From NCBI RefSeq assembly GCF_003265705.1, contig NW_020313157.1:558001-622000 (forward strand): a stretch of DNA of 64,000 nt, in the 5' to 3' direction. This DNA is from Callorhinus ursinus. Taxonomy: Eukaryota; Chordata; Mammalia; Carnivora; Otariidae. Positions 34,515 to 45,225 of this stretch are shown here, in pieces (position 1 is the first letter of the stretch; each line of letters opens with the position of its first letter). The notes beneath the pieces were generated by a model. The model was not told the origin of the DNA and searched no databases. It was given only the letters and a program-made list of their open reading frames with translations. The position numbers were made by a program, and so were the translations under genes.

Positions 34515-34720
34515 CGTGGGCATGGATTCACACATGCATTCTCTCCTTGAATCCTTACAGCATCCGGTTCTCTGGGCATCCAGAGAACCTCCACATCACC
34601 CATGAGAGAATGTTGTCCCAGAAAAGTCACCTGACTTGCCCACGCCACAAAGTGGCAAAGCCAAGAGGCACAGAGGATTGTCTAATGCCAAAATCCTTGG
34701 CCTTATTTACTAGCTCTTAT
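34515..34720 (-). mobile_element. MIR SINE, antisense
   Basis: 'ctccttgaatccttacagca', 'aaaagtcacctgacttgccc' and 'caaagtggcaaagccaagag' follow reversed MIR order. Confidence 0.75.
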
Positions 34721-34959
34721 TGGCAAAGACCCCATGTGCAGGCTCTTATGTGTTTTCTTTATTCCTCTCTCAACAATCTTGCAATCTCTCTTGATTTTAG
34801 GCATCCATTTCTCCCCACTCCTTGCCAAGTCTGACGCTTACACCCTAACCTTTCAATTAGCATTGGCTGATTACCTTCTCCAAGTCAACCATTTATCCTC
34901 CATCACCACGCTTTGCTTCAAATCTCCGAGTCATCCTTCTCTCCAAGCACTGCTGGCTT

Positions 34960-35200
34960 CTTGGTAAGACTGCTGGCTTTGGACACGGACTCCCTGGTTA
35001 AAATCCCAGCTCTTTCACCATGTGGCCCTGGGTATATTTCTTAACCTCTCTTGCCTCCTTTTCCTCATCTTTAAAACCAGGAAAAGAGAAGCTACCTCAT
35101 TGAGATGTTTTGAGTATTAAATTAGCAAACACATAGAACACTTAAAATTTAGAATAGGATTGGCATATAATAGATACTCAACAAAAATTCGCTAGAGTTG
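34960..35200 (+). mobile_element. MIR SINE, near full length
   Basis: 'ctggctttggacacggactc', 'ggttaaaatcccagctcttt', 'catgtggccctgggtatatt', 'taacctctcttgcctccttt', 'cagg', 'attggcatataatagatact', 'caac': the whole MIR order is readable. Confidence 0.88.
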
Positions 35201-35338
35201 TCTGTCCAAACTAGTTTTTGAACCTGTGCACATTAATTTGAAGATGAAGTAGATCCTTACCCTTTAAGAATTTCCACTCCAGGTCCCCATGGGGAGTTGT
35301 CTACCATGTTGCCTGCCTTGGTCCCCCACCATTACTTC

Positions 35339-35474
35339 TTTGGGTACGCAACCCAAAAGACAATAGTGACTTACACTATTGTCATGTATCAGGCTTTTAA
35401 CCAAAAAGCCTGACCCTTAGGTTCCTCCAAGTTCTTTGTGGCGGTCAAATTGGGTTTTCCAAAGCCAAAAACCC
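35339..35474. repeat. Cluster of four perfect stem-loops
   Basis: Stem 1: tttgggt/acccaaa, loop acgca (35339-35357). Stem 2: gacaatagtg/cactattgtc, loop actta (35359-35383). Stem 3: tcaggctttt/aaaagcctga, loop aacca (35389-35413). Stem 4: gggtttt/aaaaccc, nine-base loop (35452-35474). The first three share five-base loops. No known repeat family recognised. Confidence 0.95.
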
Positions 35475-35529
35475 TGTGATGGCTTCCCAGGAGGAACCAG
35501 AGGAGTCAGCAGAGCTGGGTGAAGATGAG

Positions 35530-35710
35530 ACTTTGTGGCTGGGCGCAGATATACCTGGACCCTGCTTCATTACTCCTTAGCTATTTAGTCTCATGTGCAT
35601 TATTTCACCTCTCTGGGCCTCAGCTCTTCATTTGTAAAACAGGGATAAAATAGTACACGGTAGTAAAAAATAATGTTAGTGTTCAGTTGGCACACAGAAG
35701 ACTGAAGTAG
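35530..35710 (+). mobile_element. MIR SINE
   Basis: 'cctggaccctgcttcattac', 'tcacctctctgggcctcagc', 'tcttcatttgtaaaacaggg', 'tcagttggcacacagaag'. Confidence 0.82.
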
Positions 35711-35924
35711 CAGCCCCTTTGCAGGGAGGCAGGGCTGTTGTGACCAGTTCTGGCCAATGGACGATGGGGAGAAGCAAAAAGGACCACAGCAAAACCCTCC
35801 TGCTGTCTCTGTGCAGGCCCACAGTGGACTTCACTTAGGAGAAAAATGAACCTTTGCCTACCATTTCTGGATCCTCATAAACACGACCCCTCCCTCACTT
35901 GATAATTATCCTCTTTTCCAGCTC

Positions 35925-36080
35925 TGTCCAGTAGAACCTTCCAGGGCAATGGAAATGCTTTATATCTGCACTGTCCAATATGGCAGCCACTGGGCACATG
36001 GGGCCACTGAAATGCGGCTAGGCATGACGGAACAACTGGATTTTAAATTTTATTTAATTTTCATTAACGTAGATGCAAGC
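35925..36080 (+). mobile_element. Nonautonomous DNA transposon (MER type)
   Basis: 'gctctgtccagtagaacctt', 'atatctgcactgtccaatat', 'ggcagccactgggcacatgg', 'ttttaaattttatttaattt' follow a common hAT-like mammalian MER element. Family not named. Confidence 0.75.
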
Positions 36081-39000
36081 AGCCCTTGTAGCTGCTGGAT
36101 ACCACGCTGGGGAGCTCGGCAGAACAGGAACTAGACTTTACTCTGTTCCTTGGAAAGACCAGGCTTTCCCGAGTCCTGATGCCATGGAAGATGATTTTCA
36201 GGGAGCCTCTACCTTTGAAATTCTCACCTTGAAGGCATTTAGTCTCTCAGTTCAGTCACCAGTAGCTGCAGCAACACCGTGTTCCTTCTTGGGCTTCAAA
36301 TGAGCAGCACTACGATTTACAGAAAGTGCGCAGAAGCAAAAATGCATGCAACTGTTACGGATGCTTATTTCCAGATCAAAAGGCAATTCCAAAGGCCTAA
36401 TGCAGTTGAACATGTGTGCCAGATACAAAAATAGAAGAAAAAGAGCTTTATTTGAGTTATTCCAGATCCAAACTACCTGAAAAGGCAAATCTACAGCCGG
36501 AAAGGCTGAGAGAAGTGGAATGAGGCCTTCAGAATAATTACATGTTGTTAATTGAAAAATGTTAATCATGTCATATTAGGAAGAAGACGGGGTTAAATTG
36601 GTAAAATTTCAATTCACTTAGGCCTTATCTCTTGTTGGAATGAACCAGATGATTAATCCTCAATATTCTTCAGGGATGCAGCGAATAGCAGCAATTAAAT
36701 TAACAACTACAAAGTTTATGCTCAGAGATTCAAAAATGAAAGAGGGAAACGCTTTAATTTTTCACAAGTTGTTACCTTAATTATCTTCTTATTGCTCTGT
36801 CTCTTTTCCCTCATTACAAAAACACACCCCTTAGTATTCACAGATCCCTTTAATTCACTGTAGCTCAGTAACAATGTAAGAAATGTCATCGGAGATGGAA
36901 AGCCGTAAATCTTACTTTGTGCATGCTCACTGGCAAATAAATTGTTCCGCTGTGCCTAGGCTCTGTGTTCATTCTGCAGAGTGCTGACTAATTTCCACTC
37001 CCCTACAAGTTGCCCGAGTGTCTATAAACCTATGCACACGGCGCGTGCCTTATCACATGAATCCAACCACCACCATGATGAAAAGATTCCTTAGGAGAGC
37101 AGGCTGAAACATAACTGGTCAGATTAATGAAATACCATAAAGAAACAGAACAATGTGGCAGTTAGGGAAATAAACAAAAAGTCAAACTGAAACTTCTAAC
37201 ATGCTCACGGTCCAGACATTAAAATGGGAGTATAGGAAGCCTATACTATAAATGCAGACCTTAAAAATCGTCTTCATTTTTTTTTTTTCCTCTGAACGAT
37301 ATCTGTGTCGTCGGCAGAGGAATCCAACTTTGTGAAGATCAGATAATTCATCTCCCTTGGAATGCAGCTAATCTAAATTGAAAAAAAGATAAATCCAACA
37401 GCAACCACCATAAAGCAAGAGAATGCTGCCTCATGGTGATTTAACAGGTCCCCTGACATATGTGCATTAAAACTGTAACGATCACAGACACTATCTCCAT
37501 GTCACGTATTCCTCTAACTCAGAAGCCACATTTGCAAATTTAGCACAGCACACAAGCCCTGTAGACCAGCAGCAACCACCCAAGAAAAGTGCTTTTAATA
37601 GTCAGGATTTCTAAGTAGGCTCTGCTGATGTGAATGAAGGCTAACAGGAATTCTCTTCTTTTCTTCAAAGAAGATCATTTTCTGGCTGGGTGAAGCAGGA
37701 GGTGGGAAAGGGGAGGGGGGGTGGAAATCAATGACATAATTAAGAAAACAGCAATTTGGAAACTGTGAATGAAATTAAAAACACACCTACCACAAAACCC
37801 TGGGCTGAAACAGCAATGTAATCAAATGATTGTGAGTCCAAACTGGGAAATGCATGAGAACATATCAATAATTGAGTGCACCGCATCCTCAGTGCCTGAA
37901 GAAGTAATCACCGTCACTGTAAATCCTTTCTCAGAGTGATGTGAGAGTCTTTGACGGTTATATATACTCGGGCAGTATCATCCTTTAGTCTACTTCCTGA
38001 ATTCCCAAAGTTTCTCAGCAAAATGTCATATCCCGGGAGAACGTCCTCACAACAAATTATTAGCCCGGCTCTATTGATCATCACCCAAATGGCAAAAATC
38101 TCAATAAATTTCATCTGGACCTTTACTGAAACCTCCAAAATGCATTACACCCCCTCTACTGACCGCCGTTTTTACGAGTGCTATTGTATTTGCAGGGTAG
38201 TCAATTTTATACAGCATAACAAACTGCCAAGTGCTAACGCGATTCCCTCCATTACTGAGGCCCATGTATTAAATTTAGTGAAGCACAATATCAGACTTCA
38301 AAGACTGCAAGGCTTAGGACTGAATGCCGTGGAGCCTAATGTTATCAACCTGACAAATACACTGACATATTAAGTAGCAGATCATGTATTCATATTCTGA
38401 ACTGATGTTGTTTTTCTGTGTAGCTGTATATTTTTTGGATTAGCCATGATATTTCAAAATGAACATTACGCTTTGGAGTACAAGGGGACTGACAGCAAAG
38501 AAGCTGTGTTGGTCACTATTTTTCCTTCATGGCAGATCAATTATGGCTTTTCTTAATGATGTGCTGTTGTAGGTATGATAAAAATGTGAGTGCCACCCAG
38601 AAAAATGCCATTTTTAAAAGAAACAGTTTATTATCTTTTTTTCTTCTTGCCTTTTTACCAATGTAAATAAGCTATAGCATTATATTTTTCAGTCCATGAG
38701 TAAAATGGAAGATTTCTTTGGCATTAAATAAATGCATCTCTTCTGGCTTTAAACTAAGACAAGGGTTGTTTCTGCCCTGCCCCCCAACCCCTCTCTTGTC
38801 ATAGAGGCTTTGCTTATCACAGCAAAAGTGGCCAAAATTACTGAATCTCCTTTAAAAATCTTGCTTCTATTCTAATGCTACTTAACTGCTGTAACGACTT
38901 CTCTTTTGAAAAATGTGAGTTGCAATGTTTGTACCCAACTCTCATCCCGTGGTGTGATTTACGATTCACAGAAACTAGAGTCTAGAATCCAAATATCCCG

Positions 39001-39614
39001 CAGACAAAACTTATCAAGTTGACTCTCCATGGCTTATATATAAAACAGTATTTTGCCCAAAATATACATTTCTCTCATTAGACTAAATATGATTTTTTTT
39101 AATTATAGGTTCTGTCTTCCCCTCTGCCCCCTAAAACCTTGAGAATATGATACTAAACCCTCTTCTGGATCATGAATTTTGGTACTAAAACCTGCCTATC
39201 TCCTACATACAAATCATAATATCAAAAACTAGTTTTGTAATAATGAGGTATTCCCGAGAGCCAAGCAAATACCAGGGTGCATTAGAACCAAATGGTTTAT
39301 TTTCTGACACTAGTCTGCAGTTTCTTCAGAATACCAAGGGAAAAAAAAAAAAAAAAAGAAAGTCTCCGGTTAAAAACTGGGGATTCCAGGAGTCACCCCA
39401 AGATTCTGATTTGCTGTGCCTTTGGTGGGGCTCAGGGATTCGAATGTCTACATGCAGCCAGGGATGCAGCTGGTCTTCCAGACAGCTGCTTGAAGGTGGT
39501 GGTTCTTGGTTCTCAGTGCTGGATGCTTGCTTCATTAACACACATTTGATTAACAGGGTGAGTCTGGATGTCACACTGAAGGATTTTCCTTTAGTTGCTC
39601 TGGTGAGAAGCCGG
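36081..39614. other. Repeat-free, TAAT-rich block; candidate conserved non-coding DNA
   Basis: About 3.5 kb with no transposon, microsatellite or exon that I can recognise apart from A18 at about 39341-39358. It contains many TAAT/ATTA words, including gattaatcc at 36651-36659 (OTX/PITX-type TAATCC). Absence of transposons in a window otherwise full of them suggests constraint. This is inference only. Confidence 0.45.
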
Positions 39615-39988
39615 GTACTGGAATTTTCTTTATTGTGGCAAAAACCACATAAGATTTACCATCTTAATTATTTTTAAGTGTAAAGCACAGTAATGTTAAC
39701 TATATGGACATTGTCACAACGGATCTCTGTTACTTTTTCTTCTTACAAATCTGAAACTCTATACCTATTAAACGGATTTCCTCATTTCCCACCTCCCCAG
39801 GCCCCTGGCAACCACCCTTCTACTTTGTGTTTCTGTGAGTTTGACTACTCAAAGTACTTCAAATCAGTGGAATCACACAGTATTTGTCTCTTTGCGACTG
39901 GCTTATTTCACTTATATAATGTCCTCCATGTTCATCCATGTTGTAGCATATTACAGGATTTCTTTCTTCCTTTTTCTCTCTTTCTTTC

Positions 39989-40072
<84 letters not shown>

Positions 40073-40240
40073 TCCTCCCTCCCTCCCTCCCTCCCTCCCT
40101 CCCTCCCTCCCTTCCTTCCTTTTAGGGCTGACGAAGAGTTGTACCTACCATATTTGCTTTATCTATTCAACTGTCGATGGCCATTTAGGTTGCTTCCACC
40201 TCTTGGCTATTGTAAATAATGCTGCAATGACCATGGACGT
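39615..40240 (-). mobile_element. L1 LINE 3' end, antisense, with a pyrimidine expansion
   Basis: 'gtggcaaaaaccacataaga', 'cccctggcaaccacccttct', 'atgttcatccatgttgtagc' and, beyond the tract, 'tcgatggccatttaggttgc', 'gctattgtaaataatgctgc' are antisense L1. The microsatellite splits it. Confidence 0.92.
39958..40122 (+). repeat. (TTTC)n-(CCCT)n compound tract
   Basis: About 165 bases: mixed CT, then roughly 23 CTTT units, then about 11 CCCT units and a short CCTT tail. It encodes the FLSF repeats of a 201-codon frame that is not a gene. Confidence 0.97.
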
Positions 40241-40624
40241 GCTGGGCACCAGAACTTTGCAAAGCTCCTCAGGTGGTTCTAAGGTGCAGGTGGGGTAGAA
40301 CTACTTTTCTAAAATACTGTGAAGCCCCTTTACCCCTAGAAATAAGATGTGGCTGTCCGACAGATTTGCCATTTGGAAGCTTTGAAATAGGGAACATTTA
40401 TATTTTATGTGTCCCAGTATTCACAGGAGCATTAACAGACCCCAATTAAAGCTCCTTCCAGGAGTCTGAGTAGCTGATTTGCTCAAGAGCCTCTGATCAG
40501 ATGTCGGAGGGAATGCTTGGCTGACTGCCTGCTAGAAAGAGAAGACTGATCTGGTCTGAAGGAGGCTCTGCCCATCTCAACTGGGCCCAGCTCTCTGTGA
40601 GGTCATACACAGGAAATGTTGCAG
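40241..40624. other. Unassigned unique stretch
   Basis: Nothing recognised. Confidence 0.5.
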
Positions 40625-40840
40625 CGCTCAAGAGTCAAGTGAAACTGGGTTCAAATCTCAGCTCCAGTCACTTGCCAGCCAAGCGGCTCTCAGTGAGTTT
40701 CTTCAAACAGCTCTGCATCAGTTTCCTCAACTATAAAACGGAGATTATAAAACCTGTCTGAGCAGAGGCAGTAGACATAAAGTTTCCAGCCAGTCCTTGA
40801 CACCTAAGTAGGCACTATCTAAGTAGAAGCTATTATTCTT
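40625..40840 (+). mobile_element. MIR SINE
   Basis: 'gggttcaaatctcagctcca', 'catcagtttcctcaactata', 'cctaagtaggcactatctaa'. Most of the MIR length is present. Confidence 0.82.
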
Positions 40841-41289
40841 ATGATAAAAAAAGATAATTTAAAGTCATAAATTCCTAAATTTTAAAATACCTACCTGATT
40901 AGATATAAAAGAATTGATCATCCCCATTTATAGGCAATGTGTCTTCTCCATGTAGGACTGATCATAAAACTGAAGACGCTCATTGCTGTCCCATTGTCCC
41001 ATAATGATCTCTTCTTGATGGTGTTCCAGAAGTGCCTGACAGGTTATCAGTGAGACAAGAAGACTGGTATCACTTCTGGTCTCCACTCTAGTAAAATGCT
41101 TTGACAACCCTGGAGCACAACACGTTTTCTTTTTAAAATCAGTCTTAAATTTATGAACGAAAAGAGCATGAAAAAAGTCGTTGGCTATAAAATCTACATA
41201 TGCGTATCATTCCTACATACCTAGCCTAGATTACTTGTACCTATCTACATCACGTGTATGTTGACTAATAATCCTTTCACTGAATCACT
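40841..41289. other. Unassigned unique stretch
   Basis: Nothing recognised. Confidence 0.5.
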
Positions 41290-41690
41290 GAAAATATACT
41301 TACTATACACTCTCTCTGGGTCAGGTTCTATGTTAGGCATTAGGGTATGGCAATGATTACGGCAATTGTGCTGACTTTGAGGAATTCCTAAGTGTGTAAA
41401 AGGATGATTATCATGAAAAGTATTAAATGTAATAATATAACCATGCTCTGAGAATTGCAGGAGTACCTAACTCATTCAACTGGCTTCAAAATTATGAATC
41501 TCCAAAAAAAAAAAAATGAGGACGATTAGACGAGAAAATTAGATTCCACACAGAAGGAACCATATGGATAAAGGCATAGAGGCCAGGTAGAGATGGAAGT
41601 GGAGAAACTCATATCCAGTTTGGCACTGCTGATGAATAAAATTCAAGGTGGGAAGTGGAATGCAATGTAGGCTTCAACCTATCACCTACA
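41290..41690 (-). mobile_element. L2 LINE fragment, antisense; donor-like copy of a 29-bp segment
   Basis: 'gtcaggttctatgttaggca', 'gaaccatatggataaaggca' and 'catagaggccaggtagagat' fit reversed L2. Bases 41595-41623 recur exactly at 44028-44056. Confidence 0.7.
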
Positions 41691-41715
41691 GATTCATTCA
41701 TTGTTGATTTATTCA

Positions 41716-41800
41716 TCTGTCATCTATCCATCCATCCATCTTTCCATCCACCCATCCACCTATTCACCATACACCCATTATCTATCCATCCATCTGCCCT
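41716..41800 (+). repeat. Imperfect (ATCC)n repeat
   Basis: Units atcc, accc and acct over about 85 bases, followed by non-repeat DNA. Confidence 0.92.
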
Positions 41801-42379
41801 TTTGCAAAAAGTGTGACAAATGTCCCTTTTTAAGCCAGGAGTTATGTTAGCCTCTGAGAATTCAAAAATTGTGTAAAAAATTCCATTTGGACTCTCTAGG
41901 ACACTTGGGAGTTTGGCATTTCTGCCTCATACTAGAAGACATCTCCTCCGAATTCCTTATCCTTATTCAGCCATCCTCCAGGTGCATAAATTAAAGCGAA
42001 CTGAAACTCCTCACTCTTCTTCCTTAGTAAACAGAACAAATGCAACATATCTCTATTTGTAATCTAAGCTCAAGACATAGCTTTTCCCTTGAACTTTACC
42101 TTCAATTGTACCTATTACATCACATAATGAGAAGCATTACCTTTGGGTCCTGACATCTACATTTATCCTCCTTCTGAAAAATGATTCTCCTTTATGCAAC
42201 TACCCCATCAGCTTCTAGTATCTGTGCTTCATGTGGGGTTCACTTCTCCCCCTTACCTGGGGTACAGACATGACTCAAGCCTAACCAATGACAATGATTC
42301 ATTGTCCTGGCCAAAATGATTGATCCAGTTGTGGGACCACCATTCAAGCTAAGTCAACCAAACAATATACATTAAATAA
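41801..42379. other. Unassigned stretch, possible old repeat at 42230-42360
   Basis: Text 'ttacctggggtacagacatg', 'caagcctaaccaatgacaat' and 'ccaaaatgattgatccagtt' resembles an ancient repeat that I cannot name. No gene seen. Confidence 0.4.
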
Positions 42380-42477
42380 AGAATGATGTAATAGTTAAGA
42401 ACTTGGACTCTAGAGCCAGACTTACTTGGTTTGATTCCTGATAGAAGTGTAACTCTGGACATGTTTCATAATCACTA
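42380..42477 (+). mobile_element. MIR SINE, left half, interrupted by an LTR
   Basis: 'agttaagaacttggactcta', 'gagccagacttacttggttt', 'gtgtaactctggacatgttt'. The right half of the same MIR resumes at about 44725. Confidence 0.85.
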
Positions 42478-42700
42478 TGACAGACTGATTACAAAAATGG
42501 CCCAAATTATTCACCTATTATTTATCAAGGACATTTTTCTATATAACTATCAATACCTTCCCATAAAGTGGTAATCTATTTTCCCCACCCATTGAATCTG
42601 GACTGGACTCACTAGTTGCTTTGGCAAAAAAGAAAAAAAAAATGGAGTGGCAGATTTGACAGTGTTTTGGTTCTGAGCATAAACCCCAAAAGGCCTTGAG
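42478..42700 (+). mobile_element. LTR-like element, 5' part, interrupted by an L1
   Basis: 'ctgattacaaaaatggccca' and 'aattattcacctattattta' start it. 'ttgaatctggactggactca' and 'ccccaaaaggccttgag' follow the order of an old mammalian LTR of the ERVL/MaLR kind. No viral genes present. Confidence 0.7.
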
Positions 42701-44027
42701 CAATTAGGCAAGAATAATTGTCTCTGTTTGCAGATGACATGATCTTATATATAGAAAACCCTAAAGACTTCATTAAAAAAAAAACTCTTAGAACTAATAA
42801 GCAAATTCAATAAAGGTAAAGGATATAAGCTCAGTGTAAAAAAATCTTCACATTTCTGTATACTAACCAAACCAACTGTAAAAGAAATAAGTAAAACAAT
42901 TTTATTTATAATAGCATCAAAAACAATAAAATGCTTATGAATAAATTAAACCAAGGAGAAAGATCTGCCCACTGAAAACTGTAAGACAATGATGAAAGAA
43001 ACTGAAGAAACAAATAAATGGGAAGATAATCTGTGTTCATGCAATGGAAGAACTAATACTGTTAAATTGTTCATACTAACCCATGCCATCTATAGATTCA
43101 ACGCAATCCTTATCAAAATTCTAAGGCATTTTTCACAGAAATAGAAAAAAAAGAATCTTAGTTCGCATGGAACCATGAAAGACCCCAAATAACGAAGGCA
43201 ATTTTGAAAAAGAAGAGAAAAGATGAGGGCATCACACCTCCTGATTTCAAACTATACTACAAAGCTATGGTAATCAAAACAATGGTACTGAGAAAACCAG
43301 ATGTGCACATGCAAAAGAATAAAATTAGACCTCTATCTTACACGACTCACAAAAATTAACTCAAAATGAATTAAAGACTTAAATATAAGATCTGAAACTG
43401 TAAAACTTCTAGAAGAAAACATGAGGAGAAAGCTCCTTGACTCTGGTCTTGGCAACAATTTTTTGGTATGATATCAAAGCACAAGCAATGAAAGCAAAAA
43501 TAAATAAGTGGAAGTCCCCCCAAAAAGTGGGGCAATATTAAACTAAACAGCTTCTGCATAGCAAAAGAAATGATTAACGGAATGAAGAGGCAACCTATAG
43601 AATGAGAAAAATATTTGAAAACCACGTAAAGGTAAGGGGTTAATACCTAAAACACGTAAGGAACTCACACCACTCAATAGAAAAAGAACTAATAATCCTG
43701 AGTAGACATTTTTCCAAAGAAGACATGCAATGGCCAATAGGGACAAAAAAAGATGCCGAACATCACTAATCATCAAGGAAATGCAAATTAAAGCCACAAT
43801 GAGAAATCACTTCCCATCTGTCAGAATGGCTGTTACCAAAAAGACAAGAGATAACAAGCGTTTGCAAGGAGGTGAAGAAAAGGTAACCCTTGTGTCCTCT
43901 TAGTGGGAAAGTAAATTGGTACAGCCATCATGTAAAACAGTATAGAGTCTCCTCAAAAGAGTAGGAATAGAACTGTCAGAAACCAGCAATCCAACTTCTG
44001 GATCTATATTCAAAGGAAATGAAGAAA

Positions 44028-44056
44028 GGAAGTGGAGAAACTCATATCCAGTTTGG
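44028..44056 (+). repeat. 29-bp exact copy of 41595-41623 at an L1 deletion junction
   Basis: Begins ggaagtggag and ends atccagtttgg; identical at both places, same strand, 2,433 bases apart. Left neighbour is L1 ORF2 (caaaggaaatgaa); right neighbour is L1 3' UTR (tgctgggaggtaggg). Confidence 0.93.
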
Positions 44057-44213
44057 AGTGCTGGGAGGTAGGGGTAATGAGAAGATGTGGATGAAAGGGT
44101 ACAAATTCTCATAAGAAGAGTAAGTTCTGGGGATCTTACATACAGCATGGTATAGTTGGAAATACTGTTTTATATAGTTAAAACTTGCGAAGAGAGATTT
44201 TAAATTTTCACCT

Positions 44214-44220
<7 letters not shown>

Positions 44221-44261
<41 letters not shown>
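44221..44261 (+). repeat. (CA)n microsatellite in the L1 3' UTR
   Basis: About twenty CA units, occupying the L1 3' UTR position that also carries a CA run in the copy at 20450. Confidence 0.97.
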
Positions 44262-44266
<5 letters not shown>

Positions 44267-44414
44267 TAAGTGAGGTGATGGATGTGTTAACTAACTTTAT
44301 TGTGGTAATATATCTCACAATATATACATGTATCAAATCATTATGTTGTGCATCTTAAATTTACACAATGTTGTATGTCATTTATATCTCAATCAAGCTG
44401 TGGGGGTGGGGGAA

Positions 44415-44727
44415 GCCTTGAGTACTTCTGCCCTTTTATCTAGCAAAACTTTGCCAGCTCACTGTGGCTTCTCTCCCTCCCTATGAGGACCAGGCTAACC
44501 CTGCTGAGGATATGTGAAGAGAGCGTGGAGCAGAACTGAACCATCTCAGCCATGGGTACACAAGGATCCAGGTACCACCTGATCTGGTACCTGCAGACTC
44601 CTGAGCATGCACAGCTGAGACCAGAATAGTCACAGGAAGACTCAGGAAAAACAGCAACTGGTCACCGTGTAAAGTCACTAAGTTTGGGGCTAGTTTGTTA
44701 CACAGTGATAACCAACTAACACAACCA
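44415..44727 (+). mobile_element. LTR-like element, 3' part (continues 42478-42700)
   Basis: Resumes with gccttgagtacttctgccc and ends 'aaagtcactaagtttggggc', 'tagtttgttacacagtgata', 'accaactaacaca', a typical LTR 3' end of this family. Probable 5-bp duplication aatca/aacca around the whole LTR. Confidence 0.7.
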
Positions 44728-44905
44728 TTCTGTGCCTAAATTATATCATTTTAAAATGGGGTTAATCATAATGCCTATTTTATAGGATTGTTGTGAAGAT
44801 ATATATATATATATATGTGTGTGTATATATATATATACACACACACACACACATAAAGCACTTACAAAAGTGACTGGAATTTGGTACACACTATTATTTA
44901 CTCAA
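44725..44905 (+). mobile_element. MIR SINE, right half (continues 42380-42477)
   Basis: 'attctgtgcctaaattatat', 'cattttaaaatggggttaat', 'tataggattgttgtgaagat', then a microsatellite, then 'aaagcacttacaaaagtgac'. It takes up the MIR where the left half stops. Confidence 0.85.
44802..44852 (+). repeat. Compound (AT)n(GT)n(AT)n(AC)n microsatellite inside the MIR
   Basis: Alternating AT, GT, AT and AC blocks in about 50 bases; partly self-complementary (GTGTGTATATATATATATACACAC type centre). Confidence 0.95.
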
Positions 44906-45225
44906 AGAAAATACTCTTTTTTGTGTGTGTATGAGAATGTTCAGGAAGTAATAAGCATTTGTTTTCCACTAGGGCTGCCCATTTGGTAGAAAATAAGTCT
45001 GGAGCTTCTGAATCTTTTGAGCCCTCACAGATCATAACAACAGTAAAAAGCTGAGCAAAATAACAGAAAAGATCCAGATTTCAGGTGATCTATTTGTACA
45101 CCTGGACCCAGTTTCTTCCTGGTCTTTGCAATTATGTAAGCCAATAAATTCTCTCTTCTATTTAAGCCTGTTAGAGTTGTGATTCTGTCACTTGCAACCA
45201 ATAGCGTCCTGATTAATATACTGTT
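44906..45225 (+). mobile_element. LTR-like repeat, 3' end
   Basis: 'ttatgtaagccaataaattc', 'tctcttctatttaagcctgt', 'attctgtcacttgcaaccaa', 'tagcgtcctgattaatata' is a common LTR-type 3' end. 5' limit uncertain. Confidence 0.55.

Larger units (their letters stand above)
42701..44414 (+). mobile_element. L1 LINE (L1MA/MB-like), 5' truncated, with internal deletion
   Basis: Starts within ORF2 just upstream of the reverse-transcriptase catalytic block; codons for FADD are intact at 42727-42738, though the frame is broken elsewhere. It continues through ORF2 ('aactatactacaaagctatg', 'gaaatgcaaattaaagccac') and ends in a 3' UTR ('caatcaagctgtgggggtgg'). Flanking duplication gccttgag at 42693-42700 and 44415-44422. 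The last part of ORF2 is missing at the 29-bp insert, 44028-44056. Confidence 0.92.

Noticed and set aside
39693..40298. 201-codon frame, the longest in the window
   Set aside because: Most of it translates the TTTC/CCCT tract and antisense L1, giving FLSF and PPS repeats. Not a gene.
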